This document shows positions 27,930 to 37,874 of a stretch of DNA of 64,000 bases, piece by piece; the stretch's first letter is position 1, and every line of letters starts with the position of its first letter. The notes under the pieces were generated by a model that worked only from the letters and a program-made list of their open reading frames with translations, was not told the origin of the DNA and searched no databases. Made by a program: the position numbers and the translations under genes. The stretch lies in the NCBI GenBank assembly GCA_946902985.2, contig OX336388.2, positions 126,085,894 through 126,149,893 of the forward strand, given 5' to 3'. This DNA comes from Meconema thalassinum (Eukaryota > Arthropoda > Insecta > Orthoptera > Tettigoniidae).

Positions 27930-28207
27930 AAACAACGTAATTCAGTTGAGGATTGGGAAGGAGGCGGCCATGGCCTTAATTAATTTGGGAACCATCCCGG
28001 CATTCGCCTGGAGTAGAAGTGGGAAACCACGGAAGACCACTTCCGGGATGGCTGAGGTGGAAATCGAACCCTCCTCTTCTCAGTTTTTCCTTACGAGGCG
28101 CAGTGTACCCCGTTCCAACCGCCAGACCAGAATGTAATTCCTTGGCAGAGCCGGGAATCGAACCCGGGCCTCCGCGGTGACAGCCAAGAGTGCTAGCCAT
28201 TTCGCGA
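27930..28207 (-). repeat. tRNA-derived SINE (reversed), inserted in the P-like element
   Basis: Minus strand: a tRNA-like region with box B GGGTTCGATTCCCGGC near 28145-28165, then a GGGATGGT / CCATCCCGGAAGTGG-type body typical of arthropod SINEs. It lies between the THAP and C-terminal parts of the P-like element. Confidence 0.65.
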
Positions 28208-28368
28208 AGAGACGGTTCAAAATAATAGGGGTCCCCAATTGTAGGTTGAAATTATATAAATTAATACCTGCTTTTCCAACAACAACAACAACAACAAAGT
28301 AAATTATTAGCAGTCATATGAACCCAGAATTTTGGTTTCATTGACCAATTCGGCAATTTATTTTATTT

Positions 28369-28472
28369 ATCGTATGGCTTTTAGTGCCGGGAGTGTCCGA
28401 GGACATGTTCGGCTCGCCTGAGTCAGTAGCTGCTTCCAGCGGACACCCTAAAGGGTGAGCTACAAGTTCCGT
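28369..28472 (-). repeat. SINE B, 5'-truncated
   Basis: Reversed match to the tail of 3741-4066 (GGTGTCCG..., GGCGAGCCGAACATGTCCTC, CTCCCGGCACTAAAAGCCAT) ending in an ATAAATAAAATAA tail. Confidence 0.8.
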
Positions 28473-28473
28473 T

Positions 28474-28784
28474 CAATTTCAAGTAGTTCCAACTTTCGTC
28501 ACCAGATATCAATGATACCTAGTGGCGAACTTTGGAACTTTTATAGAGCGTTCCGACGAAATCTAACCTAACAAATTTTGCTTTACACAAGTTTAGTGTG
28601 TGAAAGGATCTTTTGCATGCCATAAATCTATGACATGGGACCGCCGGCTTTACTTCCCCTCCGAAGGAAGGCATACTGAAGGATTTTTAACGCTCTTAAA
28701 AAATCCGACGACTTCGGTCGGGTTTGAACCCGCTATCTTGGGCATAGAAGCTCAGCATGCTACCGACTACGCCACCGAAGCCGC
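28474..28784 (-). repeat. SINE A, copy 4 (3'-truncated)
   Basis: The tRNA-like head is at the right (reversed box A near 28770, box B near 28715-28730), and the body matches 4415-4750. The 3' ACC-rich tail is missing where it abuts the truncated SINE B. Confidence 0.8.
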
Positions 28785-29039
28785 TAATTCGGCAATAGCA
28801 ACAAAATATAGGGGTGGATGACCTCGATGTTCCACTTTTTAAAACAATCACCACGACCAACAACAACATAAATATAAATGAGCTGCAATTATTTCAATTG
28901 GAGGGATCGTAGGAAATGTTTGAGGCATTCTTTAGTTTACAATCAATCAATGCTTTTTAAGTAGGTTAGACAAGTGTAACAACATCTCTCACTTTACTGG
29001 TCATTAATTTTTTAAAGTACCTGAGTCGTAATCTATTAA

Positions 29040-29625
29040 AATACCAAATGTGATATAACTGTGAAAGAAGAATGATAAAACAATAAAGGATAAGAAAAAT
29101 AAAGGGCAGGAGGAAAAGAAATGCCCTCAACCCTAGAACAATGAGGATTGAGGGACTTGGAAGGAAGGAGAGCCATGAAAGGCAGATATGAAAGGAAAAG
29201 AGGGGAGGGCCCGCCCCAAGGCAAGACGCGAAAAGGGGACAAAACTGACCCAGCTCAGGAATCCCTCGGGGTCGCCAACTCCCAAACTCACCTAGGTGTA
29301 GCATTATCCAGGGTGCACCAGAAGTGGTGGGGCTACATACACCCTGCCCCCTGGAGGGCCTTGAGCAGTAGGCAGGAGATAACATGAAAAGAAAAAGAAG
29401 GCTGACCCCTCGATTAATGAGGTTATCAGGAAAGATGAGACAAGGGCCAATTAAGGCGGGAAAGTGAAAGACTCCCTAGGCTTCGGATACCCTAATACCG
29501 TCGGGGTCGAAAGGGAACATGAGTTGACCAAGAGAGGTCGACAGGAAAGAAGACGGAGAGGAGCCCGGCACAAGTAAACGGAAGCAATGCCGGACTCAGC
29601 AGGAGTCCCGTGGTCGCCAACCCAT
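29040..29625 (-). repeat. LINE-derived repeat Y, copy 1
   Basis: Collinear with 52745-53320: GCCCTCAACCCT.GAA.AAT, GGATTGAGGGACTTGGAAGG, GAAGACGGAGAGGAGCCCGG. Minus-strand frames give short tails ending PFRPRRY. It lacks the 3' ATC-repeat tail present in copy 2, and seems to sit inside the P-like element. Confidence 0.7.
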
Positions 29626-29679
29626 GAACATTTTGAGACAATTTTTCAATATTTTCGCGGAAATTAATTGAAAAGGGGT

Positions 29680-29873
29680 CAACGAATAATGCATACGCTT
29701 GCATTAGTATTGCAACAGAAGTTCACGTGCACTAATGAGGATGCTATTCGGCTGCATGTAACAACGAGGACATTATTAGAATGCGCTTCCTCAATGCCCT
29801 TAATAAGTCTCTCAGAGAGGCTGAAAGAAGGTCAGCAAGCAAACGCCTGAAATGGGCGAAATCAGCCTTGTAG
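29680..29873 (+). pseudogene. C-terminus of a P/THAP9-like transposase
   Basis: Reads FTCTNEDAIRLHVTTRT, then one frame over RMRFLNALNKSLREAERR..SKRLKWAKSAL and a stop at 29871-29873. This resembles the end of THAP9/P-element transposases (TRTF-R-R-F-L-N type). A frame shift lies at about 29775. The region between it and the THAP domain is taken up by SINEs and repeat Y, so the catalytic core is lost or very short. Confidence 0.55.
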
Positions 29874-30194
29874 AATCCCTGTGTTGGTGATGCCATGTAC
29901 TTGTGATATTGTATTATATTGTATATGCATTTCCTTGTGCTGTGTGATTGTCATGTGATATATAAATAATTAAAATAACCTCACGGAAATCTCTCATTCC
30001 ATATACTGTTCCCTTCACTCACTACCTCCCAACCGCTGCTTGACATAGTAGCTACGTCACAGCTGCCAGCCAATTGGCGCGCGCTCCCCGACTTGGCCCA
30101 ACCTTAGTATTTAAGTAACCTTGAGGTAGCGCGCCATTCGCTACTCCTGTGGGGGTCCGGGCTGGGACATCAAGAGCCCGCTGATGAGCCAGCT

Positions 30195-30505
30195 TGGTTT
30201 CCTAGGCGAAACCCCAAACAAGACTCGGTATAAGCCTAGATAGAATTCCTGAGTTTTATCCACCGGCCGTGATAGCCAATATACCATCTTCTTTGGAAGT
30301 CTTCATAGGGAGGTTATGGCTGCTTGAGCATTTAGTTCTCGCAGTAAAGAGGTACAGGTGCGCTTCATAAGAAGGTAGGTAGCGCACAGTTCGCTACTCC
30401 TGTGGGGGTCCGGGTGGAGGCACCAATAACCCGCTGATGAGCCAGCTTGGTGTCCAGGGCGAAACCCCACACAAGACACGGCGCAAACCTAGAAAAAAAT
30501 GCTGA
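30195..30505 (+). repeat. Dispersed repeat U, copies 2 and 3
   Basis: Two staggered copies: AGCTTGGTTTCCTAGGCGAA (30195) and AGCTTGGTGTCCAGGGCGAA (30446), each followed by ACAAGAC.CGG..AA.CCTAGA. It shares blocks with 26938-27145, so it is a tandemly arranged fragment of the same element. Confidence 0.6.
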
Positions 30506-30805
30506 GTTTTAAATTAATTTTGAATAAAACCAATCTTCGGATTGGGTTGTAAGGCACAGTGAAGGGTCACAAATAGCCTCTCCTGTGTTAAAGTCAACCT
30601 CACCTTCCTGTGGTTAAAGCTCTGTGCGGATAGCGGATAATGTTTGGAGTAAATTTGCGGATAGTTTTTAGAATACAATCCGAACTTGTTGAACATCATT
30701 ACTAGGACACAGATGTTTATGACATATAATTTTTTTCATAACAAATGTAAGATAATGATTTAAGCGAATGTCATTCAAATTATGTCATTAAGCATACTTA
30801 ACACT

Positions 30806-31192
30806 TTAGCGTGCCACGGTGGGTGAGTGGATAGCGTGTCGGTCTACTAACCCCAAGATTGCAGGTTCGCCCCTGGCCGTGGTAAGTAATTTTTGAAAGG
30901 CGGCAAAAAAACGATACGCATGTCATACGATGTTGGCATGTCAAATAACCCATTTCAATTCAGTAGGCCGAGTTCATAATGGCAAAATTAATCTCGGGAG
31001 TTTCCGCCAACACAAAGTTCCTCATTTCTCTACTAGAAAGCGCTATAGTGTTCAAGGAGCTTAGATATCTATTATCTAACCTCCTTGACTTTAACAGCGA
31101 TTCAAGGAACAACGAAATTCGACATGCAAGCTACCCTCTGGGTGTCAAATTACAAAGCTTGCACCAGGCACCCGAGGCCATACGATATTATT
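30806..31192 (+). repeat. tRNA-derived SINE Z, copy 1
   Basis: Head TGCCACGGTGGGTGAGTGG with box B GCAGGTTCGCCCCTGG; body AACCCATTTCAATTCAGTAG.. ; tail CGATATTATTATT. Same family at 44863-45127, and its tail alone at 53690-53760. The LINE at 31193-34618 entered its ATT-repeat tail. Confidence 0.8.
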
Positions 31193-34100
31193 ATTATATA
31201 TATATATATATAATGCGTTTGGCCCTCTAAGGAGCACGTAGAACCATTAGTTGACATTGGTCTTCTTGTTCTTCTTATCTTCCCAAAACTTCCTCATCCT
31301 TTCGCTATGTGCCTGTCTTCTTTCTTGTGTCCAAGCAGCTTTAAGTTTCAAATTCTGTCCCGTAGGGATCTTGGGTGGAAACTTATACGAATTTACTTTT
31401 TGTCTATATGCAGTCCGCTTCGTTGTCAGTGGGTCAATATTGATTTCACTGAGGTCCTTTTGGGTGTCTGCTAGCCAGCGTACTTTGGTTTGTCGGTTTC
31501 CATTGACTATGAGGAAGATTTTCTTGGTCAGTCGGGAGTTGTCCATTCGAGCTATATGTCCGTAGAATTTCATGCGTCTTTTACGTGCGAGTGAGGCGAA
31601 TCGTTCAGTCCGTGAATACAGTTCGTCCGAGCTTTTCCTCATCCAGATACCGTCCTGAAGCTTTGGTCCAAAGATTTTTCTCAGTATTTGTCGTTCTATC
31701 TTCTCAATGTATTTGATGTTGATGGTTAACGATGACGTCTCAATCGCATAGAGTGCCTCTGGGAGGATGACTGTGTGGTAGTGATGGAGTTTGGCTTTAG
31801 TGGAAAGTGATTTCTTGTTGTAAATATTCCAAGTGATTGTGTAAGCTTTGCGTAATTTTTCTGCACGTGTTTTGTTAGCCATTCTTTCGTTACCAGTGTT
31901 CCCGATAATTTCACCTAGGTACTTGAAGTGCTTAACTTGTGTGATGTTGCCATATTTGGTTGTAATTGATGCCAGGTTTGTGCTCTTGGAATCCATGTAC
32001 TGTGTTTTCTCGTAAGAGATATGGAGGCCGGTTCTGATTGATATCTCATGAAGCTTCTCGATGGCATGTCTGGCTTCTTCTGGAGTCCGGGTAATTATTG
32101 CTAGGTCGTCAGCAAAGGCGAAGCATTTTATGTTGAATCGTTGTTCTTTTGTTCCCATACTTATTCCAGGTATTTCTTTCTCCCATGTTCTGATGATCTT
32201 ATCTAGTACCAGGTTGAATAGGAGTGGGGAAAACCCATCACCCTGTCTTACGCCTGTTCTAATGTGAAAAGGTTCGGACACTTCACCCATAAATTTAACT
32301 TTAGAAGTTGTATCTGTCATGGTCTGTTGGATTAATGTAGTTGTTTTGTTGTCCACACCATATTCACGAAGTATATTAAACAGAGTTGCGCGGTCGATTG
32401 AATCATATGCTTTCTTAAAATCCACGAAGGTGACAACTGTGCGATTCGACTGGCGATGTTGGAGTACCATCTTGAGGTTCCAGATCTGTTCTGCACACGA
32501 TCGACGCGGTCGAAATCCCGCCTGATATTCACCGATCATGTGCTCTGTCTGTTGCTCCAATCTGGTGAGGAGGGCACGTGAGAGTACTTTGTAGGCGATT
32601 GGCAGGAGTGAAATGCCTCGGTAATTATTCGGATCTGTCTTGTCGCCCTTTTTGTGTAGTGGGTGAATCAAAGCAGTTTTCCAATCAACCGGTATGGTGT
32701 AACTCTCCCATATATTAGCAATGATGTTTTGTAGTCTTTCAGTCAAGAGTTCACCTCCAATCTTGAGCACTTCGGCGATTACACCGTCTTCTCCTGGTGC
32801 CTTGTTGTTTTTGAGATGTAATATGATGTTTTGTATCTCATCATATGTTGGTGGTACTGAGTCCTGGTTTGGGGCAGTAAAGTGGAGTTTGAGATTCTCT
32901 GCAGGTGGTTCACAATTGTGAAGCTCCTCGAAGAACTGTTTCAGGATATCACAATTGGCCTTTGTGTTTGTCTCAAGTGTGCCATCAGGGCGGCGAAAAC
33001 AAAGACTGGGCGGCTTGTAGTTCGTCAGTTCTTCCCTAAATGTCCTGTGGCAATTTCGTGTGTTGTTCCTCTTAAAGTCATTATCGATTTCTTCCAATCG
33101 TTTGAGGTGGTACATGCGTTTAACTCGTCTGATTGTTTTGGATGTTTGCTTCTGCGTTTCTAAAAAGTTCTGCCAATGTTCTGGTGTTCGGTTGCTATTC
33201 CATGTCTTCCAGGCTCGGATTCGGGACTCTAGGGCTTTATCACAGTCTATGCTCCGCCATCTGTGTTTTCGTTTCCTTGGTGGTTTGCCGAGTTTTCTTG
33301 TTGATTCTTGGATGGCCTTGAGAAGTTCATCCCATGTTTCCGTGTTAGTCTGTAATGATTGTGTAAACTCCTGTGCGTGTTCTTTTAGGTATTCCGGATC
33401 TATGCGTGGGAGTTTGGAATTTGGACGCTTTTTACGATTGGGTATGAAGCGGACTTTGATCTGCGAGAGATGATGGTCGGACTCTACGTAACCTTTGCGT
33501 ACCCTCACGTTCATGATTTCTGGAGAGAATTGTCTGGTTATTGCTACATGATCTATTTGATACTCCCCGATGTGGTTTATGGGAGATTTCCAAGTAGTTA
33601 TTTTTCGTGGTGGTTTCTTGAAATGTGTGGACATTAGTTGTAGGTTGGCCATTCCACATATGTTGATTAAGCGAAGCCCATTCGCATTCGTCTTTTTGTG
33701 TGCCGAGAAATTCCCAATGATATGTCTGTGTTCCCGTTCTCTGCCAATTTGCGCATTGAAATCTCCGAGGAGGATCTTAATGTGGTGTTGAGGAATCTTA
33801 GTAAGTGTCCGTTCAAGTTGAGACCAGAACTTCTCAACTTTGTTTTTGTCAGGATCATTGTTAACTGGAGCATGTGAGTTTATCAATGTATAGGCCTTAT
33901 TGGCGCATTTAACTGTGAGTAGAGAGAGACGATTCGAAGGTGATGTGAAGTCTATCACTGAGTTCTGGATACTGTTGTGCACAAGGAATGCTGTTCCGAA
34001 CACATGTAAATTACTATTTCTTAGCTTAGTTGCTGGTTTTCCCTTATAGATACGGTATCCACCGGAGTCGAAGTGATCACAATCACGGAATCGTGTTTCT

Positions 34101-34618
34101 TGTACTGCAAGTATGAGAATTCCGAATCTGTCGCTGGTGTCCGTCAGTGTCTTGAGTTTCCCAGTTTTGGTCAGCGTCTGTACGTTTAGTGTACCAATGA
34201 ATTGCGTTCGCTTAGGTTTGAGGAGTTTTGGGAAGCTCCGATCCTTCCCGGCATGACGTCCTGGTCCCCCAGAAGCCGAATGACCAGGTTCGCCTTCGCT
34301 CTTCTTAGCTCTGGCCTGAGGTAGTTGCTTTTTTGCTTGTGCTTCCATCATGCTAAGTTCGTGGTTGATTTTAGCTGGTGGGCGTGAGCCCAGGGCGAGT
34401 GAATCGCTGATAATCCATAAAATTCACTCTCATCGTAAGGATTGTTAGTTCATACGGCAGCTGATGTTATGCTGTGGTTTACTGGTGCCTCTTGGTGTTC
34501 TGGGCTGAATATTATTTTACGGCTTCGAGCCAACCCTCCTCCTTTACCCGGACTTGGGACCGGCAACAGCAACGACTGAGCTACTCAATCCACCCAGTAG
34601 TTGCTGCAGGTGGAGTTC
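31193..34618 (-). mobile_element. RTE-like LINE, apparently full coding length
   Basis: On the minus strand a 5' UTR of about 265 bp (34618-34352), a single ORF, and a short 3' UTR ending in an (AT)n tail near 31195-31213. Both edges abut CGATATTATTATT (31181-31193 and 34618-34630), so the target duplication lies in the tail of SINE Z; the microsatellite makes its exact length uncertain. Confidence 0.8.
31247..34351 (-). CDS. RTE-like endonuclease/reverse transcriptase, 1034 aa, uninterrupted
   Basis: Residues 50-300 form an AP-endonuclease: TLNVQTL (N56), QETRF (E85), LLGDFNAQIG (D197, N199), SDHHLSQI (D292, H293). Residues about 500-760 form RT: NNKAPGEDG, HPLHKKGDK, YRGISLL, GEYQAGFRPRRS, VDFKKAYDS (D644), GVRQGDGFSPLLFN, FADDLAII (D748/D749). 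The rest is the thumb and a basic tail with MKFYGHIARM. No RNase H. The N-terminal 45 residues are Lys/Arg-rich. All catalytic residues expected for nicking DNA and copying RNA at the nick are present and the frame is clean, so this copy could be active or very recently so. It matches the broken copy at 1-1840. The endonuclease is of the type often labelled craniofacial development protein 2-like. Confidence 0.93.
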   Translation of the reverse strand: MMEAQAKKQLPQARAKKSEGEPGHSASGGPGRHAGKDRSFPKLLKPKRTQFIGTLNVQTLTKTGKLKTLTDTSDRFGILILAVQETRFRDCDHFDSGGYRIYKGKPATKLRNSNLHVFGTAFLVHNSIQNSVIDFTSPSNRLSLLTVKCANKAYTLINSHAPVNNDPDKNKVEKFWSQLERTLTKIPQHHIKILLGDFNAQIGREREHRHIIGNFSAHKKTNANGLRLINICGMANLQLMSTHFKKPPRKITTWKSPINHIGEYQIDHVAITRQFSPEIMNVRVRKGYVESDHHLSQIKVRFIPNRKKRPNSKLPRIDPEYLKEHAQEFTQSLQTNTETWDELLKAIQESTRKLGKPPRKRKHRWRSIDCDKALESRIRAWKTWNSNRTPEHWQNFLETQKQTSKTIRRVKRMYHLKRLEEIDNDFKRNNTRNCHRTFREELTNYKPPSLCFRRPDGTLETNTKANCDILKQFFEELHNCEPPAENLKLHFTAPNQDSVPPTYDEIQNIILHLKNNKAPGEDGVIAEVLKIGGELLTERLQNIIANIWESYTIPVDWKTALIHPLHKKGDKTDPNNYRGISLLPIAYKVLSRALLTRLEQQTEHMIGEYQAGFRPRRSCAEQIWNLKMVLQHRQSNRTVVTFVDFKKAYDSIDRATLFNILREYGVDNKTTTLIQQTMTDTTSKVKFMGEVSEPFHIRTGVRQGDGFSPLLFNLVLDKIIRTWEKEIPGISMGTKEQRFNIKCFAFADDLAIITRTPEEARHAIEKLHEISIRTGLHISYEKTQYMDSKSTNLASITTKYGNITQVKHFKYLGEIIGNTGNERMANKTRAEKLRKAYTITWNIYNKKSLSTKAKLHHYHTVILPEALYAIETSSLTINIKYIEKIERQILRKIFGPKLQDGIWMRKSSDELYSRTERFASLARKRRMKFYGHIARMDNSRLTKKIFLIVNGNRQTKVRWLADTQKDLSEINIDPLTTKRTAYRQKVNSYKFPPKIPTGQNLKLKAAWTQERRQAHSERMRKFWEDKKNKKTNVN

Positions 34619-34620
34619 GA

Positions 34621-34669
<49 letters not shown>

Positions 34670-34687
34670 TATTATTATTATTATTAT
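34619..34687. repeat. (TTA)n microsatellite
   Basis: About 68 bp of ATT units. It is the duplicated SINE Z tail at the 5' side of the LINE and rejoins hAT copy A sequence at about 34690. Confidence 0.95.
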
Positions 34688-34812
34688 AACACTCTGAACT
34701 GAAAAGGGTTGCAATTCTGGCTGTATAACATTCATTTTAAAAGGGGCACATGACATACAAAGCCTAGGGGAACGACTTTCTCCTCAAATGTCAAATGTCT
34801 CAAATGTCTAAA

Positions 34813-35120
34813 AAAAAAAGCAAGCAAAGCCAACTCCGTACAGGCCTTGGAGGCCCTGGGAGTAGTGGAAGGTAGATGCTTCCACTTTTTGTGACATCGG
34901 CACTAGATGGGATGGAGTTGTCAGCTCCACGCCCGGCCGCCTTTGCTCCCAGGAAGTACCCTGGTACTCATTTCCGGTGTAGGCTGAGAGAACCCCAGGG
35001 CTATTTGCGTTTCCGAAAGTGGTAGTTTTTCTTCTAAAATCCACTACCTGGGTGGGGATCGAACCCACTCTCTTTCAGTTAGAAGCTCAGCGCCTCTACC
35101 GACTGCGCCACGCAGCCCCC
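34813..35120 (-). repeat. tRNA-derived SINE with 12-bp TSD
   Basis: Minus strand head GGCTGCGTGGCGCAGTCGG (box A) and GTGGGTTCGATCCCCACC (box B). The 3' end is a T-rich run, like a Pol III terminator. CAAATGTCTAAA flanks it at 34801-34812 and 35121-35132. It is inserted in hAT copy A. Confidence 0.85.
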
Positions 35121-35394
35121 CAAATGTCTAAAGGTGTTGCTTTAATACTGTACTTTATGAAAATGAAAATCCACAGCCTGCTTCCAGTCGACCGAGCGGG
35201 TCAGGGAATTGAATGAATGAAGCCCCGATCTAGTGGCGAGGATATGAACTGTGCCGGCTACCGAAGCCTGTCGCACTCCCCTGAGGCAATGTTTGAATGA
35301 ATGACAGATGAAATGAAATGACAGTGGAGAGTGTTGCTGGAATGAAATTTGTGACAGGAAAAACCGGAGTACCCGGATGCTTTATCTAATTAAA

Positions 35395-36112
35395 AATCAT
35401 ATACTGTATATTATTTCAGTAGTATAGATCCCTCCTGCGGCGCTCACAAGAGACCGATCGTGAAAATGAGCATTCAAATGAAAGAAAATAGGCATTAGCA
35501 GTAACGAATTGCACTCTAATTTCATAAATATCTATAATTTCTTAAAAAAAAAGTACTTAAAAAAACTGTACGAAGTGTGCGATTTGCAGATACTGTTGTT
35601 GCAGGAAGATACACTCCATAATTGCTGTCCACTTCACATCTTGGCCGATGTGACGCCTTTTTCATGTCATTTTAACATTCTGAGGTCTTTCCTTTATCAT
35701 TTTCCATGGATTTCAGAAACAGTAATTTAAAGGAATTAGTACTCAAATCGTGTAATTTCATAAATATCGAATAACCGGTGAGTGTTACGGCTAAGCTGTC
35801 AATCAATGGACTCAGCACACAAATGACATTAGCAGTGACGAATTGGATTCTAATTTCATAAATATCAATTTTTGTAAGGAGTGTCGATGTTCAAATACTG
35901 TTGCTGTAGGAAAATACGCGACATCATTGCTGTTCAGTTCGCATTTTGCTCTAGGGACGCCTGAAACGTAAATAGTGTTCTATAACCATTTGGTTCAAAT
36001 AAAAACATAACAACCTTTCCCCTTAAGTCTCTCATTATAAACCTAAACCTATTGGGGAAAGTGTGGCTTATGAACATGCGAGATTTCTCGCACGGGCCCG
36101 CTAGTCTTATTG
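35395..36112 (-). repeat. Repeat X, copy 1 (reversed)
   Basis: Reversed and partly rearranged match to 58946-59616: the end GCGGGCCCGTGCGAGAAATC at 36095, AGACTTAAGGGGAAAGGTTG near 36020, TTCGATATTTATGAAATTAC near 35770. Contains a GCGAGAAATCTCGC hairpin. Inside hAT copy A. Confidence 0.8.
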
Positions 36113-36119
36113 TAATGCC

Positions 36120-36275
36120 AGTAAATTCGGATAACAGCCGTGTGGATACGGGGAGGATGCGGATAACAGCCGTGTGGATACGGGGAGGATGCGGATAACA
36201 GCCGTGCGGATACGGGGAGGATGCGGATAACAGCCGTGCGGATGGGGATAACGATTTGTGTATCCGCGCAGGCTA
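36120..36275. repeat. GCGGATAACAGCC minisatellite, short version
   Basis: Four units of about 31-39 bp (GGATAACAGCCGTGYGGATR) next to the right end of hAT copy A. It is the small counterpart of the 1.15-kb array in copy B. Confidence 0.9.
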
Positions 36276-36283
36276 CCTCTGGT

Positions 36284-37350
36284 GACCGATCTTTGGCGGT
36301 ATAACCAAACTACACACCCCACCGGTGAGGGTTGGGAGCAAGTGCCTGGGCTCCGCACCATGATAATCGGCTGGTGTGGCCCAATAACTCGCAACAGCTT
36401 AAGTGCTGAGCTATTTCCTTTCCAATTTAAAATATTGTAATAGTACATTATGCAACGAGCCTATAATGGCTATAATTAAGACACGAGTATCTTCATAAAA
36501 CGAGCGTATGCGAGTTTTATAATTTCCATACGAGTGTCTTAATTACCATTATAGGCGAGTTGCATACGACTGTTTATGTTCGACGATAATTATAACTTTA
36601 TTATATGTTTTAACATAAATATTCATAAATATCTGTTGGGATTGTCACTAGAATTGTGTGATCGGGTGCTGCGCTGGGTGTAGGATATCTCTGATTTCCA
36701 AGCTCTCTGATCGACCGACGCATGCGCTCTGTGTGCTTCAATGCCATAAGTGCAGATTGAGCGCCATTATTCAGCTAAAAATGTCACCGAATGCGTATGA
36801 AAACAACGCGCTGTGTAGAAATTGGATTTGGAGATATTAAGGTACACTGTTATTTCTTGTCTCATATTCACCAGTTTATTTAGGTACGCGAACATATGCA
36901 CGGTGCACTTTCGGTAATTTATATAAACATGTTGGATTTTGAGCGCATGCGCGAAGTTATCCTTATCTAATTGGTCAAACAACTGTTTCTTGAGCTGTGA
37001 TTGGCGGGAGAAACTGTTTCATAATGAAAAATAGTGTTATAATGACCATCATTATGATACAGTTTTCAGACATATAACAGTCAGGGTCGAACATAAAAGC
37101 CGTAATAATCCTCAAATCATCAAGGCGGTGATAGGCTTAATATGATTTTTGTAGGTTTTGGCTCATTATTAATCTAAATGCAAATTCAAAATTCTACGTG
37201 TGTATTAATTTTTATTTGGAGAAAATTAAAATTAATATTCTTGTGCTGACGCTTGCATCTCCATACCAGGCAAAGGGTTCAAAGAATCCTTAAATTACCA
37301 GGTATCTAATTCATGTTACTCCTTACTAGTACACAAAGGCGACTTAGTTG
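36284..37350. other. Gene-free stretch with an imperfect hairpin
   Basis: 36451-36560 folds: GCAACGAGCCTATAATGG..TAATTAAGACACGAGT pairs with ACGAGTGTCTTAATTACC..TATAGGCGAGTTGC. A second pair, TGTTTATGTTCGAC (36569) and GTCGAACATAAAAG (37086), may mark ends of a short element. No gene seen. Confidence 0.5.
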
Positions 37351-37790
37351 GCTGAAGTCGGATTTTTTAAGAGCGTTAAAAATCCCTCAGTATGCCTTCC
37401 TTTGGAGGGGAAGTAAAGCCGGCGGGCCCATGACATAGATTTATGGCATGAAAGAGAACCTTCGACTAACTACACTTGTGTAAAGCCAATATTTGTAGGT
37501 TAGAATTGAAAACGTTCGCCGCCAGGGGCTGAGTGCTGTGGCATCTAGTGGCCAAGTTCGCAGCTAGGTGTTATTGATGGTTGCATTTTGTAGCTAAAAA
37601 GGAACTACTTGAAATTGATCGTCTGCAGTCCTTACCTGAATTACAGATAACACACACTAATACAGTCATCACAATTAACACCGGTTATCAGACAGATTCT
37701 ACACACACCCAAAGTACACGGGGCTACATGACCGTGTTGTTGCAGCCCCTAAACTGATGAACCAACCAGCCAACCAACCTACATTGATAA
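37351..37790 (+). repeat. SINE A, copy 3 (head truncated)
   Basis: Body and tail match 4480-4920 (GAAGTCGGATTTTTTAAGAG, CCCTCAGTATGCCTTCC, CACACACCCAAAGTACACGG, CCAACCAACC tail). The tRNA head is mostly missing. Confidence 0.8.
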
Positions 37791-37874
37791 AGGCGAATAC
37801 AACGTATAACTTAATGTTAATGAAGTCTAACACGAAACAATATAGATAGTGGGTTTTGAAACTTAGGGATCGTA

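Larger units (their letters stand above)
30615..36275. mobile_element. hAT-like element with GCGGAT subterminal repeats, copy A (heavily nested)
   Basis: Left end TAAAGCTCTGTGCGGATAGC, right end ..TATCCGCGCAGGCTA. Flanking octamers CCTGTGGT (30607-30614) and CCTCTGGT (36276-36283) differ at one base. Internal blocks match copy B in order: AACATCATTACTAGGAC..TATGACATAT (30697), CTGAACTGAAAAGGGTTGCA (34694), GCTTTATCTAATTAAA (35380), TATTGTAATGCCAG (36112). Between them lie SINE Z, an RTE-like LINE, another SINE and repeat X. No transposase survives. Confidence 0.75.
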
